A stretch of 64,000 bases of DNA, from assembly GCF_001644605.1 (NCBI RefSeq), contig NZ_CP011388.1:3949501-4013500 (forward strand). The letters run 5' to 3'. Positions 7,188-14,668 of this stretch are shown one piece after another. A program made the position numbers and the translations under genes. The stretch comes from Paenibacillus swuensis. GTDB taxonomy: Bacteria; Bacillota; Bacilli; Paenibacillales; DY6. A model generated the notes under the pieces. It worked only from the letters and a program-made list of their open reading frames with translations. It searched no databases and was not told the origin of the DNA. Numbering within the stretch: position 1 is the stretch's first letter; each line of letters begins with the position of its first letter.

Positions 7188-7469
7188 TTAGATGTCTACC
7201 CGTTTTAAAAAACTAAACTTGTATTTCTCTCCTGTATCAACCACAATCTCGATTCCCTCATGAATTAACTTTGAAAAATCTATTTCGTCAATGAATCGTA
7301 TTTGGCTCAAAGTAATCTGAATCATCCCATCAGGATCCTGGTTTTTGGGGTCAAAAACAACCCTTTTTGAAGTCACATAAAGATCCCCTACTACACGTTC
7401 GTGCTTATTGTTAATGTACGTTGCTTGTTGCCTAACTAGCACTTCCTCATACTCATCCAGACGAATCAT
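7188..7469 (-). CDS. Small GRAM/PH-like domain protein
   Basis: 93 residues. The stretch GDLYVTSKRVVFDPKN followed by ITLSQIRFIDE and IEIVVDTGEKYKFSFLKR matches the strand pattern of GRAM/bacterial PH domains (G.lylTskRlvF). There is no membrane segment or signal peptide. It lies 25 bases upstream of the zinc-ribbon gene and is probably cotranscribed with it. Function unknown. Confidence 0.65.
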   Translation of the reverse strand: MIRLDEYEEVLVRQQATYINNKHERVVGDLYVTSKRVVFDPKNQDPDGMIQITLSQIRFIDEIDFSKLIHEGIEIVVDTGEKYKFSFLKRVDI

Positions 7470-7592
7470 TCAAATACACCTTCTTTCCAAGGATAGGCGT
7501 TGCTGAAATTGCGATCTGAGCGGTTATTAGATGTTTTTATCCATTTTTACAACTTTACCATATTTATGAATGAGCGTAACTACTGCTTATAA

Positions 7593-8006
7593 TTAATCTA
7601 TGTCCATGATCAACCAGGTATCATTGGGCTGTTTCCCCTTCCAGAACACATAAACATAAGTCATTTCTTCTTTGTTGAAAGTTACTTCATTTGTTCTGAC
7701 AGATGCCTCATAAATATTTTTTTGTTCACGAATATGGATCTCTTCCATGACTTTCACCTTTTTTACTTTATATGATGGGGGGTTACTTACCGGGCTGTTG
7801 GGGGCAGTTAATTTGACGTATTCGTCTTTGTTCTCTTCAAAAATATATTTCATCCTAAGATTAATAAGTTTAACGATTTCCAGCTGATCACCCGTAAAGT
7901 TTGACTCTGGAATATATTCAGGATGAGTAGCTTCACTGCATGAAGTCAATATAATAACAAGCAGAACATATAAAAATGGTTTAGTGAACCTTTTGAACTG
8001 GAACAT
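7593..8006 (-). CDS. Putative lipoprotein, 137 residues
   Basis: A signal peptide (KPFLYVLLVIILTSC) ends in the lipobox LTSC with Cys at about 23, so the mature protein is probably anchored outside the membrane. The remainder is a small alpha/beta domain (LKLTAPNSP-like stretch, then VYVFWKGKQPNDTWLIMDID) reminiscent of NTF2-like lipoproteins. I do not recognise a named family. It lies 33 bases from the fosB stop and may share its message. Confidence 0.7.
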   Translation of the reverse strand: MFQFKRFTKPFLYVLLVIILTSCSEATHPEYIPESNFTGDQLEIVKLINLRMKYIFEENKDEYVKLTAPNSPVSNPPSYKVKKVKVMEEIHIREQKNIYEASVRTNEVTFNKEEMTYVYVFWKGKQPNDTWLIMDID

Positions 8007-8039
8007 GTCTACCTCCCAAATCTTTCGTTTTCAATGACA

Positions 8040-8462
8040 TTAATCCGTAAACTTCATATGTAATTTCTCTTTTCTATAATATTCCATTCGATCTTCCAAC
8101 TGTCCTGTATGTAGTTCGAATTTATGTCCATCCGGATCGGTGAAATAAATGGATTTCATATCGCGGCTATCCCTTTCCCGGCCTGGAAGGATATGTACTT
8201 TCAATTGTTCCAGTTTATTAACCCAGGCAGCTATTTCGTGTTCTGTCACTGTAAAAGCGATATGGGTGTAAGAATAATGAATTTCAGACCTGGGTATATT
8301 TGATTCTTCATTTAAAGCTAACCAGATGCCGTTCAGATCAAAATAAGCAAGTTTTCGGCCGGTCACTAACAACTTGGCGTTAAATACTTGCTCATAAAAC
8401 TGAATGGATTCGGACAAATTGGAGACTGAGAAACATAGATGATTTATTCCTTGGATTTGCAT
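8040..8462 (-). CDS. fosB: Fosfomycin thiol transferase FosB
   Basis: Metal-dependent glyoxalase-fold enzyme that opens the epoxide of fosfomycin with bacillithiol. The 140-residue protein keeps the three metal ligands at His8 (GINHLCFSV), His67 (YTHIAFT) and Glu116 ([10 protein letters not shown]). It also keeps the diagnostic blocks [14 protein letters not shown] and [11 protein letters not shown]. The length is standard for FosB. In Bacillales fosB is usually an intrinsic chromosomal gene and implies bacillithiol production. A degraded acetyltransferase remnant lies upstream. Confidence 0.93.
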   Translation of the reverse strand: MQIQGINHLCFSVSNLSESIQFYEQVFNAKLLVTGRKLAYFDLNGIWLALNEESNIPRSEIHYSYTHIAFTVTEHEIAAWVNKLEQLKVHILPGRERDSRDMKSIYFTDPDGHKFELHTGQLEDRMEYYRKEKLHMKFTD

Positions 8463-8489
8463 GAGAGGATCTCCTTGCTGTAGTAATTT

Positions 8490-8725
8490 TAAAATTTCTT
8501 TAAAAATGCCGTTTTACGACCTGTCTCATAGTGATTTTGTTGATAAAAACGATGTACTTCTTCACGATTAGATCGTGTCATCAGCATGATTTTATAGCAA
8601 TGAAACTTTTGAGCAATGACTGAGGCTTCGTCCAAAATCAAACGGCCGTATCCTCGCTTTCAATACTTACTGTGTGTCACCACATTCTCGATAAGACCGT
8701 AGGTTTGGCCCCGCGAGCCTTACTC
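8490..8725 (-). pseudogene. Remnant of a GNAT acetyltransferase
   Basis: In one frame the minus strand encodes YGLIENVVTHSKY, an in-frame TGA at about codon 19 of the remnant, then KRGYGRLILDEASVIAQK and [21 protein letters not shown] before a TAA at 8490. This is the C-terminal half of a typical GNAT protein (VVTHSKYRKRGYG). The arginine codon has become TGA, and there is a TAA a few codons before the recognisable part; no N-terminal half is found. It is therefore a decayed gene, not a short functional one. Confidence 0.7.
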
Positions 8726-8746
8726 ACCCTATTAATCCCTATTTTC

Positions 8747-8777
8747 AAAAAAAGACAACTGCGTTTCCACAGTTGTC
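8747..8777 (-). terminator. Terminator downstream of the PhnP-like gene
   Basis: GACAACTG (8754-8761) and CAGTTGTC (8770-8777) form an 8-base stem. The minus strand then runs into TTTTTTT at 8753-8747. Confidence 0.85.
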
Positions 8778-8788
8778 AGATTAATTCG

Positions 8789-9622
8789 TTATACTTCCAC
8801 CTGCAACCCGGCCTGAGCCAAGCGAATATGGCCTGGGAGCGGGTACTCACGCCTCATGTCCACATCGTGCGACATATGCGTGAACACGGCGGCCGCGGCG
8901 CCGACCTCGGCAACAACGGCTTCGCCTTCGATCATATCGTACACGGAGCGTGTAGCGAAGTCGTACGGCTCCCGGTAGAAGCTCGTGCCCAGCACGAGCA
9001 AATCCGCGCCGAGCATCGGCGCCTTCTCTTGTTCCGACAGGTTGATCGCGTCGGAACAATACACCCACACCCGGCGGCCGCGCTCGAAACGGTACGCGTA
9101 AGCGTATCCGTTCTTGCCGTGGCATACGCGCCAGGGGCGGATGGCCCAGCCGGCGAACGTGAAGCCTGCCGCGGGATCCAGATCGGTAAATTCGATGAAT
9201 TTATCGACCCAGGGATACCGCGCCTTGCAGGCGGCATTCACGTCCGCCGGGGCATAGACGCGGCCGATGTGCCCGAGCCATCGGCAAGCGTCCGCATACT
9301 CGGGCAAGCCCGCGACATGGTCATTGTGCGGATGCGTCAGCAGCACATGTTCCACCCAGCGCAGCCCTCGCGCTTCCATCTGCGCCCCGAAATCCGGTCC
9401 GCAGTCCAACAGCATCTTATCTTCTTTGAAGTCAATGGGTTCATCCGCGGATGACTCCACGTGCCGAACCCCAGACTCTTCTTCATTAAACTCAATCAGT
9501 ACCGAAGATCGAAGACGCCGATTCACGTCCGATGTCCTCGCTTCTTCACATACGGAACAAGAACAATAGCTTCTGGGAACACCCATGGAATCTCCGGTGC
9601 CAAGAAACGTTACGGTTGCCAT
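8789..9622 (-). CDS. PhnP-like metallo-beta-lactamase-fold phosphodiesterase
   Basis: 277-residue cytoplasmic hydrolase. The N-terminus FLGTGDSMGVP is followed by a structural zinc cluster CSCSVC (Cys20, 22, 25), typical of PhnP-type enzymes that open cyclic phosphodiesters. The metal site is HPHNDH at 97-102, and further ligands are expected in VYCSDAINL and FTHMSHDVD. No phn (C-P lyase) genes are nearby, so the true substrate is open. The central and C-terminal coding part (about 8,840-9,380) is much richer in G+C than the flanking genes, which opens long shadow frames on the other strand. A strong terminator follows. Confidence 0.82.
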   Translation of the reverse strand: MATVTFLGTGDSMGVPRSYCSCSVCEEARTSDVNRRLRSSVLIEFNEEESGVRHVESSADEPIDFKEDKMLLDCGPDFGAQMEARGLRWVEHVLLTHPHNDHVAGLPEYADACRWLGHIGRVYAPADVNAACKARYPWVDKFIEFTDLDPAAGFTFAGWAIRPWRVCHGKNGYAYAYRFERGRRVWVYCSDAINLSEQEKAPMLGADLLVLGTSFYREPYDFATRSVYDMIEGEAVVAEVGAAAAVFTHMSHDVDMRREYPLPGHIRLAQAGLQVEV

Positions 9623-9655
9623 CGATGTTCACCCCTGTTTCATTCCGCTTCTGAA

Positions 9656-10441
9656 TCAATCTCCGTCAAGCAGGTTGCCTAATCCGCCTAACAAGCTTCC
9701 CTCTTCTTTACGTCCCGTACTCTTGGCCGCGCTCATCACGCGATCCGCCAGTCGGCTGAACGGCAGCGATTGGATCCATACTTTACCCGGACCACGCAAG
9801 GTGGCAAAGAACAGCCCTTCACCGCCGAAGATCGCGGTTTTGACCCCTTTGACAAATTCAATATCATATTGGACATCACGAGTCATCGCAACCAAACAAC
9901 CTGTATCCACACGTATCATTTGCCCCGGAAGCAGCGTACGTTCATAAATCGTTCCGCCGGCGTGCAAGAACGCTAAACCGTCGCCTTCCACTTTTTGCAT
10001 AATAAAGCCTTCTCCGCCGAAGAAACCAACGCCCAGTTTACGCTGAAAATCAATGCCTACCGAAACACCTTTGGCTGCGCACAGGAAGGCGTCCTTTTGA
10101 CATACAATTTTGCCGCCTAACTCGCTTAGATCCATAGGGATAATCTTCCCAGGGTAAGGAGACGCGAAGGAAACCCGCTCTTTCCCCCGACCTTCATTCG
10201 TGAATACCGTCATAAACAAGCTTTCACCCGTTAACAGACGCTTGGCACCGCCAAACAATTTACCTACAAGGCCTTTCCCATTGTCGGTGCCGTCCCCAAA
10301 AATCGTGTTCATCTCAATCGAGCTGTCCATCATCATCAAACTGCCTGCCTCGGCAATAACACTCTCCCGCGGGTCCAGCTCCACCTCGACAAACTGCATT
10401 TCATGCCCGTGAATTTCATAATCGATTTCATGACTATTCAT
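9656..10441 (-). CDS. AIM24/TIGR00266-family protein
   Basis: 261 residues, all-beta. The N-terminal VEVELDPRESVIAEAGSLMMMDS and repeated glycine-rich turns (GLVGKLFGGAKRLLTGES, GVGFFGGEGF, AIFGGEGLFFATLRGPG) are the signature of the AIM24 (formerly DUF124) family. The function is unknown in bacteria; the mitochondrial relative affects inner-membrane organisation. There is no signal peptide. It precedes the PhnP-like gene by 33 bases on the same strand and may be cotranscribed. Confidence 0.88.
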   Translation of the reverse strand: MNSHEIDYEIHGHEMQFVEVELDPRESVIAEAGSLMMMDSSIEMNTIFGDGTDNGKGLVGKLFGGAKRLLTGESLFMTVFTNEGRGKERVSFASPYPGKIIPMDLSELGGKIVCQKDAFLCAAKGVSVGIDFQRKLGVGFFGGEGFIMQKVEGDGLAFLHAGGTIYERTLLPGQMIRVDTGCLVAMTRDVQYDIEFVKGVKTAIFGGEGLFFATLRGPGKVWIQSLPFSRLADRVMSAAKSTGRKEEGSLLGGLGNLLDGD

Positions 10442-10518
10442 CTTCTAATCAGCTCCCTATAAATTACCTGTTAATGATTATGCTCTACTTACGGGCAAAA
10501 AGAAAATTCGTTTCACCA

Positions 10519-10848
10519 TCAACTTATGAAGAATCGCAAGATCATTAAAGCCATGGCCCCTGTAACCACCGTGGCTACCAAACTCCGGGTCCAAACGGCT
10601 ACAATCACGGTCGGCAAAGCTGCCCAAAGTTTTAGATTATGCTGAAAAGGGACAAGCTCGCCTTCGTTCAAAAAAATCTCCTGGCCGATGAGCGCCGCCA
10701 TGACGGATATCGGAACATAGTTTAACCATCGGGTAAACCATTCGGGTAAATCCAATCGACTTAATACGACAAGCGGAACCACTCTCGGAATCAAGGTTAC
10801 GAAAGCCGTGCCCAGACTAACCAACAACACATAAAGATTTATTTCCAT
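10519..10848 (-). CDS. azlD: AzlD-type branched-chain amino acid exporter subunit
   Basis: 109-residue integral membrane protein with about four hydrophobic helices. RVVPLVVLSRLDLPEWFTRWLNYVPISVMAALIGQEIF is the family-defining segment. AzlD pairs with AzlC to export branched-chain amino acids and their analogues. Its start overlaps the azlC stop by 10 bases, so the two subunits are translationally coupled. Confidence 0.9.
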   Translation of the reverse strand: MEINLYVLLVSLGTAFVTLIPRVVPLVVLSRLDLPEWFTRWLNYVPISVMAALIGQEIFLNEGELVPFQHNLKLWAALPTVIVAVWTRSLVATVVTGAMALMILRFFIS

Positions 10849-11573
10849 CGTTCCATTACCACCCCTAACGTGGAAGCCACCAAAGTTGCCGCGATTACAC
10901 TGAGCGAAGTGGATAGGAGAAAAGTGCCGCTTACTCCTACAAAAAGAGCGATGAGCCCCACAGCAACGTCTGTTCGGATTCGTTTCCTGCTAATGACGGA
11001 TACGGCAAGAATACCGATAAACATGCCCGCCAGAGCGAAATCCAGACCGAATGTCTCGGGATCCTCAATCCATTGCCCCACATAAGCTCCTGTCATGTTG
11101 GCGACCCACCAGCTGATATATGCCGTGAGGTTAAGTCCGTGCATCCACTTTTCACTGAGACGGTGCGTATGTATGGCCTTGTTGATGGCAACTCCGAAGG
11201 TTTCATCCGTAACAAGGGATCCAACCAGCAAATTTCGAAAGGGTGTCAGATGTTTAAAATAAGGTGACAAGGCCGCGCTGAGTAACAGATAACGCAGATT
11301 CACAAAGAAAACGGTAATCATAATGGCAGTGATTGAGCTGCTCGCCGTAATCATGCCCACCGCAATAAACTGGGCAGATCCCGCATATAAAATCAGGCAT
11401 AACATAGTAATATCCATTAAACTTAGACCCGCTGTTTTTTGTACCACTCCTGCGGCCATTCCAATACTGAAATAACCGAGTAACGTTGGAACACAATCCC
11501 GGACTCCTTGCACAAAACGATCTTCCGTAAGCGGGCGTACGAAGGTATCCTTAGTTACTTTCGATTGACTCAT
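10839..11573 (-). CDS. azlC: AzlC-family branched-chain amino acid exporter subunit
   Basis: 244-residue membrane protein with a short cytoplasmic N-terminus and about seven hydrophobic helices. The blocks DCVPTLLGYFSIGMAAGVV, LYAGSAQFIAVGMI, NLRYLLLSAAL and GSLVTDETFGVA are diagnostic for AzlC. It acts with the overlapping azlD product. No Lrp-like azlB regulator is adjacent, unlike in B. subtilis. It lies 39 bases downstream of a GNAT gene, so transcription may come from further upstream. Confidence 0.92.
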   Translation of the reverse strand: MSQSKVTKDTFVRPLTEDRFVQGVRDCVPTLLGYFSIGMAAGVVQKTAGLSLMDITMLCLILYAGSAQFIAVGMITASSSITAIMITVFFVNLRYLLLSAALSPYFKHLTPFRNLLVGSLVTDETFGVAINKAIHTHRLSEKWMHGLNLTAYISWWVANMTGAYVGQWIEDPETFGLDFALAGMFIGILAVSVISRKRIRTDVAVGLIALFVGVSGTFLLSTSLSVIAATLVASTLGVVMERWK

Positions 11574-11612
11574 CTGAACTCCTTCATCTTGGTGAATCTG
11601 AATGTATTAATC

Positions 11613-12308
11613 TTACAGCGGCAGAAGCGCGACTTCATCCTTTTCCCTTAATCCTTCCATCATTTGCAGCCATGCTTCAGGCTTGGCGGATAATACCGCA
11701 TAGTAATTGTCCACGAAATCTGCCACCAGGGAGGCTGGCAGGGATGTCATACCCTCGCGCATAGGCATAAACCCCAGATCGAGCCCCGTTACGGCTTCAC
11801 CGTTATTCTCCCAAGAAGGATGGACATAACTGAAGTCCAGACGCTGGTATCCCAAATGGGAAAGCACCTCTCTGCGCACGTAAGGATCCATCGGTTTTAC
11901 GCCTCCGAATTCATGGTCTTTCTTGCGATAAGGGTCATAGATTTCAGCGAACATGCCGAGAAGCTCTTGTCCCGAAACTTCGGCCATCCTCTTCAAATCC
12001 TGTTCACGTTCTTTATACAGAAATCTGCCGATTCCAAGCTGGGGTCTTCCGATAATCGTGAAATCGGTCATTGCTACATTAAATCCCGAATAATATCTAT
12101 ATTCCGTAGCCCCCACAACTTCGTCTGTTTCGGATAGAATCGCTACATACACCTGGATTCCTGGATCTTCCAACGGCTCCGCCCACAAGGAATACTCCAG
12201 CACCTCTTCCGGCGGGAACACCTCGCGCATTAAATTGTGCATTTTGCGAAAATAAGGATCGTTTATGGTTGTTATTCTATGAAACTTTAATTGGGATTGA
12301 GTTACCAT
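11613..12308 (-). CDS. GNAT-like N-acetyltransferase domain protein
   Basis: 231 residues. The fold features are weak but recognisable: a beta-strand pair EVVGATEYRYYSG...MTDFTIIGRPQ and a helix entry QLGIGRFLYKEREQDLKR in place of the usual R/Q-x2-GxG/A acetyl-CoA loop. The segment GMFAEIYDP and the motif DPYVRREVLSHLGYQRLDFSYVHPSW recur in Bacillales relatives of unknown role. Substrate unknown. The start is 3 bases beyond the stop of the preceding GNAT gene, so it is part of a three-gene unit with the nitrilase. Confidence 0.7.
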   Translation of the reverse strand: MVTQSQLKFHRITTINDPYFRKMHNLMREVFPPEEVLEYSLWAEPLEDPGIQVYVAILSETDEVVGATEYRYYSGFNVAMTDFTIIGRPQLGIGRFLYKEREQDLKRMAEVSGQELLGMFAEIYDPYRKKDHEFGGVKPMDPYVRREVLSHLGYQRLDFSYVHPSWENNGEAVTGLDLGFMPMREGMTSLPASLVADFVDNYYAVLSAKPEAWLQMMEGLREKDEVALLPL

Positions 12309-12311
12309 CGT

Positions 12312-12989
12312 CTAATCATTCTCCTTCCAAAAGGGATTATTCCATTCCATTAATACAGCATAGTTTAATGAGTCTTCATCTTCAAGGTAGTTCTCAACAA
12401 CTTCAACCGGCATGCGACCGCATCGCAGCAAATAGGACAGGACCGGATCTTTCCGCTCTCCTTGAATGATAGCTTCCAGATATTTCTGAGCGGTCATACC
12501 GTTTTCTAAAAACGCAGCGCGATAACCAGGCATGCGTCCACCGCCAAGCAACCTTCGCAAACCCAGGTTTACGGTTACCTCGTACATCGTCTGCATCAGC
12601 CATTTACCCAATCCTGTTTGGCGATAAGCCGGCGTAACACAAACATCCACAACATACAAAGTATCTCCGGTTGGGTCATGATTCCGGATATATCCGCTGT
12701 CCGTTGCTTCATCCCAAGAATGCTTCTGACGGAACATGGCCTGGGGGAGCCGTAAAGCGGTCATCGAACCCACAATACGTCCATCCGCCTCGGCACATAT
12801 GGCACCTTCCGGAAATCGTTCCGTGTGATTCCCCAGCTGCTCCGGATTCCATAACAGATCTTGAGGGAACGGTGGCGGAAAGCTATCTTGTTGCACTTGA
12901 ATTAACGCCTCAAAATCATCGGGAGAATAATTTCGAATGACTGCCTTTATGGGGATGCCATTCCTGAATACATATAATTCTTTATACAT
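12312..12989 (-). CDS. GNAT acetyltransferase equivalent to the N-terminal half of YhcX
   Basis: 225 residues with the acetyl-CoA loop VCVTPAYRQTGLGKWL (about residues 123-138). The blocks FPEGAICAEADGRIVGSM, HSWDEATDSGYIRNHDP, MTAQKYLEA, DPVLSYLLR and YAVLMEWNN match, from memory, the N-terminal domain of the bifunctional B. subtilis protein YhcX. There the domain is fused in front of a carbon-nitrogen hydrolase. Here the hydrolase is a separate gene that comes first in the operon, 3 bases upstream of this start. An acyl transfer linked to amide chemistry is inferred; the substrate is unknown. Confidence 0.82.
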   Translation of the reverse strand: MYKELYVFRNGIPIKAVIRNYSPDDFEALIQVQQDSFPPPFPQDLLWNPEQLGNHTERFPEGAICAEADGRIVGSMTALRLPQAMFRQKHSWDEATDSGYIRNHDPTGDTLYVVDVCVTPAYRQTGLGKWLMQTMYEVTVNLGLRRLLGGGRMPGYRAAFLENGMTAQKYLEAIIQGERKDPVLSYLLRCGRMPVEVVENYLEDEDSLNYAVLMEWNNPFWKEND

Positions 12990-12992
12990 GAA

Positions 12993-13853
12993 TTACTTCC
13001 AATCCGGATACAAATCAATTCTCCGGTCTCTCCATGTCGTTACGGAACCGCGTTCTCTCACTTCATAAAGTAAGCTTAAATCCAAATCAGCCGTCACGAT
13101 CATATCGTCGTTAATGATGCCTTCCACTTGAATACCGGCGGGCGGAAACGGCACATCATTCGGCGTAATGACCGCGGCCTGTCCAAAATTACCACGCATG
13201 AAATCCACTCTGCGCAACGTTCCTACGGTACCTGTAGTGACAATATAGATTTGATTTTCCACAGCGCGGGCATGACAGCAATAGCGTACCCTGTAGAAGC
13301 CATGGCGATCATCCGTGCATGAAGGACAGAATATGACATCCGCACCTTGCGCCTTCGCCATACGCACAATTTCAGGGAACTCGATGTCGTAACAGGTAAG
13401 CATGGCGATTCTGCCTTTAGGCGTATCAAACACTTGCAGTCCGTGCCCCTGTGACATATCCCATTCTTCTTTCTCGGTAGGGGTTACATGTAATTTGGCT
13501 TGTTCAACTACGCTTCCGTCTGGTCCGAAATAATGCGCTGTATTGTAAAGCTTTCCATCCTCTTTACGGATAACATGCGTACCGCCAATGAGATGAACGT
13601 CGTATTCCTGTGCGAGACGCCCGAACAATTCCAGATAGGAATCCGTATATCCAGGCAGATCGTCAATCGAAACAGATGAACCATCAATGTTCGGGATGGA
13701 CAGCAATTGCGTTGTAATAAATTCAGGAAACAATATGAAATCGGTATTAAATTCCATGGCCGTCTTTATGTAATGTGTCACTTGTTCCGCAAATTCCGCA
13801 AAGCTTTCAATATCCCTCAAAGCGTATTGTACCGCGGATACTCTGAGTTTCAA
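12993..13853 (-). CDS. Carbon-nitrogen hydrolase (nitrilase superfamily), equivalent to the C-terminal half of YhcX
   Basis: 286-residue soluble amidase. The catalytic triad is visible: Glu44 (LFPEF), Lys120 (AKLHVTPTE) and Cys154 (MLTCYDIEFPE). The end WRDRRIDLYPDWK matches the YhcX C-terminus, which ends in a similar DRRRDVY segment. It heads a compact operon with two GNAT genes (gaps of 3 bases each). A start at 13853 (MKLRVSAVQYAL) is typical. It faces the divergent NlpC/P60 gene across a 238-base intergenic region. Confidence 0.9.
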   Translation of the reverse strand: MKLRVSAVQYALRDIESFAEFAEQVTHYIKTAMEFNTDFILFPEFITTQLLSIPNIDGSSVSIDDLPGYTDSYLELFGRLAQEYDVHLIGGTHVIRKEDGKLYNTAHYFGPDGSVVEQAKLHVTPTEKEEWDMSQGHGLQVFDTPKGRIAMLTCYDIEFPEIVRMAKAQGADVIFCPSCTDDRHGFYRVRYCCHARAVENQIYIVTTGTVGTLRRVDFMRGNFGQAAVITPNDVPFPPAGIQVEGIINDDMIVTADLDLSLLYEVRERGSVTTWRDRRIDLYPDWK

Positions 13854-13981
13854 AGATGATCATCCTCTCATCCATTTTATTTTTCATTTCATTATAAAGC
13901 ATTACAGCGGGAAAATTAACGTTTTCACACCAAAGATTAGAATTTTTTCATCTGTTTCTAATAGAGCCCCCTAATCCCTTG

Positions 13982-14040
13982 CCAGGCCTGGGTTAGCGCA
14001 ATCTAAGGAAATAATTAGGATGTTTCAATTCTGTTATATT
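13982..14040 (+). promoter_or_regulatory. Promoter region of the NlpC/P60 gene with an upstream palindrome
   Basis: An extended -10, TGT-TATATT, lies at 14032-14040. No good -35 box is seen, as expected for extended -10 or activator-dependent promoters. The perfect 10-base palindrome CCAGGCCTGG (13982-13991) lies about 50 bases upstream and could be an operator. I do not see the conserved core of the c-di-AMP (ydaO) riboswitch that often precedes such hydrolases. Confidence 0.4.
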
Positions 14041-14091
14041 GGGATCAGGCCATCATCTTGCATAAGAAATTCAGGCTCAGGAGGTAACTAG

Positions 14092-14583
14092 ATGATTACC
14101 AAGAACAAATTTGTACGTATGATTTCAAGTATCGGACTTTGCGCCGCGATTGGATGGACAAGCTTAGGTTTAGCCGCTCCACAACAAGCCGAAGCCGCTA
14201 CGTCCAGAGGGGAAAAAGTCATTTCTATAGGGAAAAAATACTTAGGTGTGAACTACCAGTTCGGCGCTCCTACAGGATCCACCCGTACATTTGATTGCTC
14301 TTCTTTCACGAAGCATGTTTACAAAAAGGTTGGCGTATCTCTTCCGAGAATTTCGAAAGATCAAGCTAAAAAAGGTTACAAAGTCGCAAAATCCAACCTT
14401 AAAAAAGGTGATCTAGTATTCTTCTGGGGACGCAACGGTAAAGGCAGAGTCGCACACGTAGCGATTTATGCGGGGAACAACAAGATTCTTCACACGTACA
14501 AGAGAGGTATTGGCGTAACGTATTCGTCTCTGAACAGTTCTTATTGGAAGAAGCATTATGTAACAGCGAGACGTGTAGTCTAG
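14092..14583 (+). CDS. Secreted NlpC/P60 cell-wall endopeptidase
   Basis: 163 residues: a signal peptide to about residue 36 (cleavage after AEA, APQQAEAATS), then one NlpC/P60 domain. The catalytic residues are Cys69 (TFDCSSFT), His122 (VAHVAIYAG) and His134 (ILHTYK). There is no SH3 or LysM wall-binding domain, but the mature protein is very basic, which could serve wall binding. It should cut peptidoglycan stem peptides (D-Glu-meso-Dpm type bond by family). The GGAGG site 8 bases before the ATG fixes the start. The gene is convergent with a sensor kinase across a shared terminator. Confidence 0.92.
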   Translation: MITKNKFVRMISSIGLCAAIGWTSLGLAAPQQAEAATSRGEKVISIGKKYLGVNYQFGAPTGSTRTFDCSSFTKHVYKKVGVSLPRISKDQAKKGYKVAKSNLKKGDLVFFWGRNGKGRVAHVAIYAGNNKILHTYKRGIGVTYSSLNSSYWKKHYVTARRVV

Positions 14584-14637
14584 CAAGCGCTTCCATTGTT
14601 GGATTCATTAAAAATCTAAGCACCATTTATATGACAT

Positions 14638-14666
14638 AACCCCCGACCGATCACCGGCGGGGGTTT
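14638..14666. terminator. Hairpin between convergent nlpC-type and kinase genes
   Basis: AACCCCCG (14638-14645) pairs with CGGGGGTT (14658-14665). It is short of T on both strands, so it may act in both directions but is not a textbook terminator. Confidence 0.6.
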
Positions 14667-14668
14667 CC

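Noticed and set aside
8672-9454. A 260-codon plus-strand frame opposite the PhnP-like gene
   Set aside because: It is a G+C-driven shadow of a minus-strand gene with intact metal motifs; it also runs through the pseudogene remnant and terminator.
13854-14091. Possible c-di-AMP (ydaO) riboswitch before the NlpC/P60 gene
   Set aside because: The region between the -10 box at 14035 and the start at 14092 is too short for the ~170-base element, and the conserved core is not visible.
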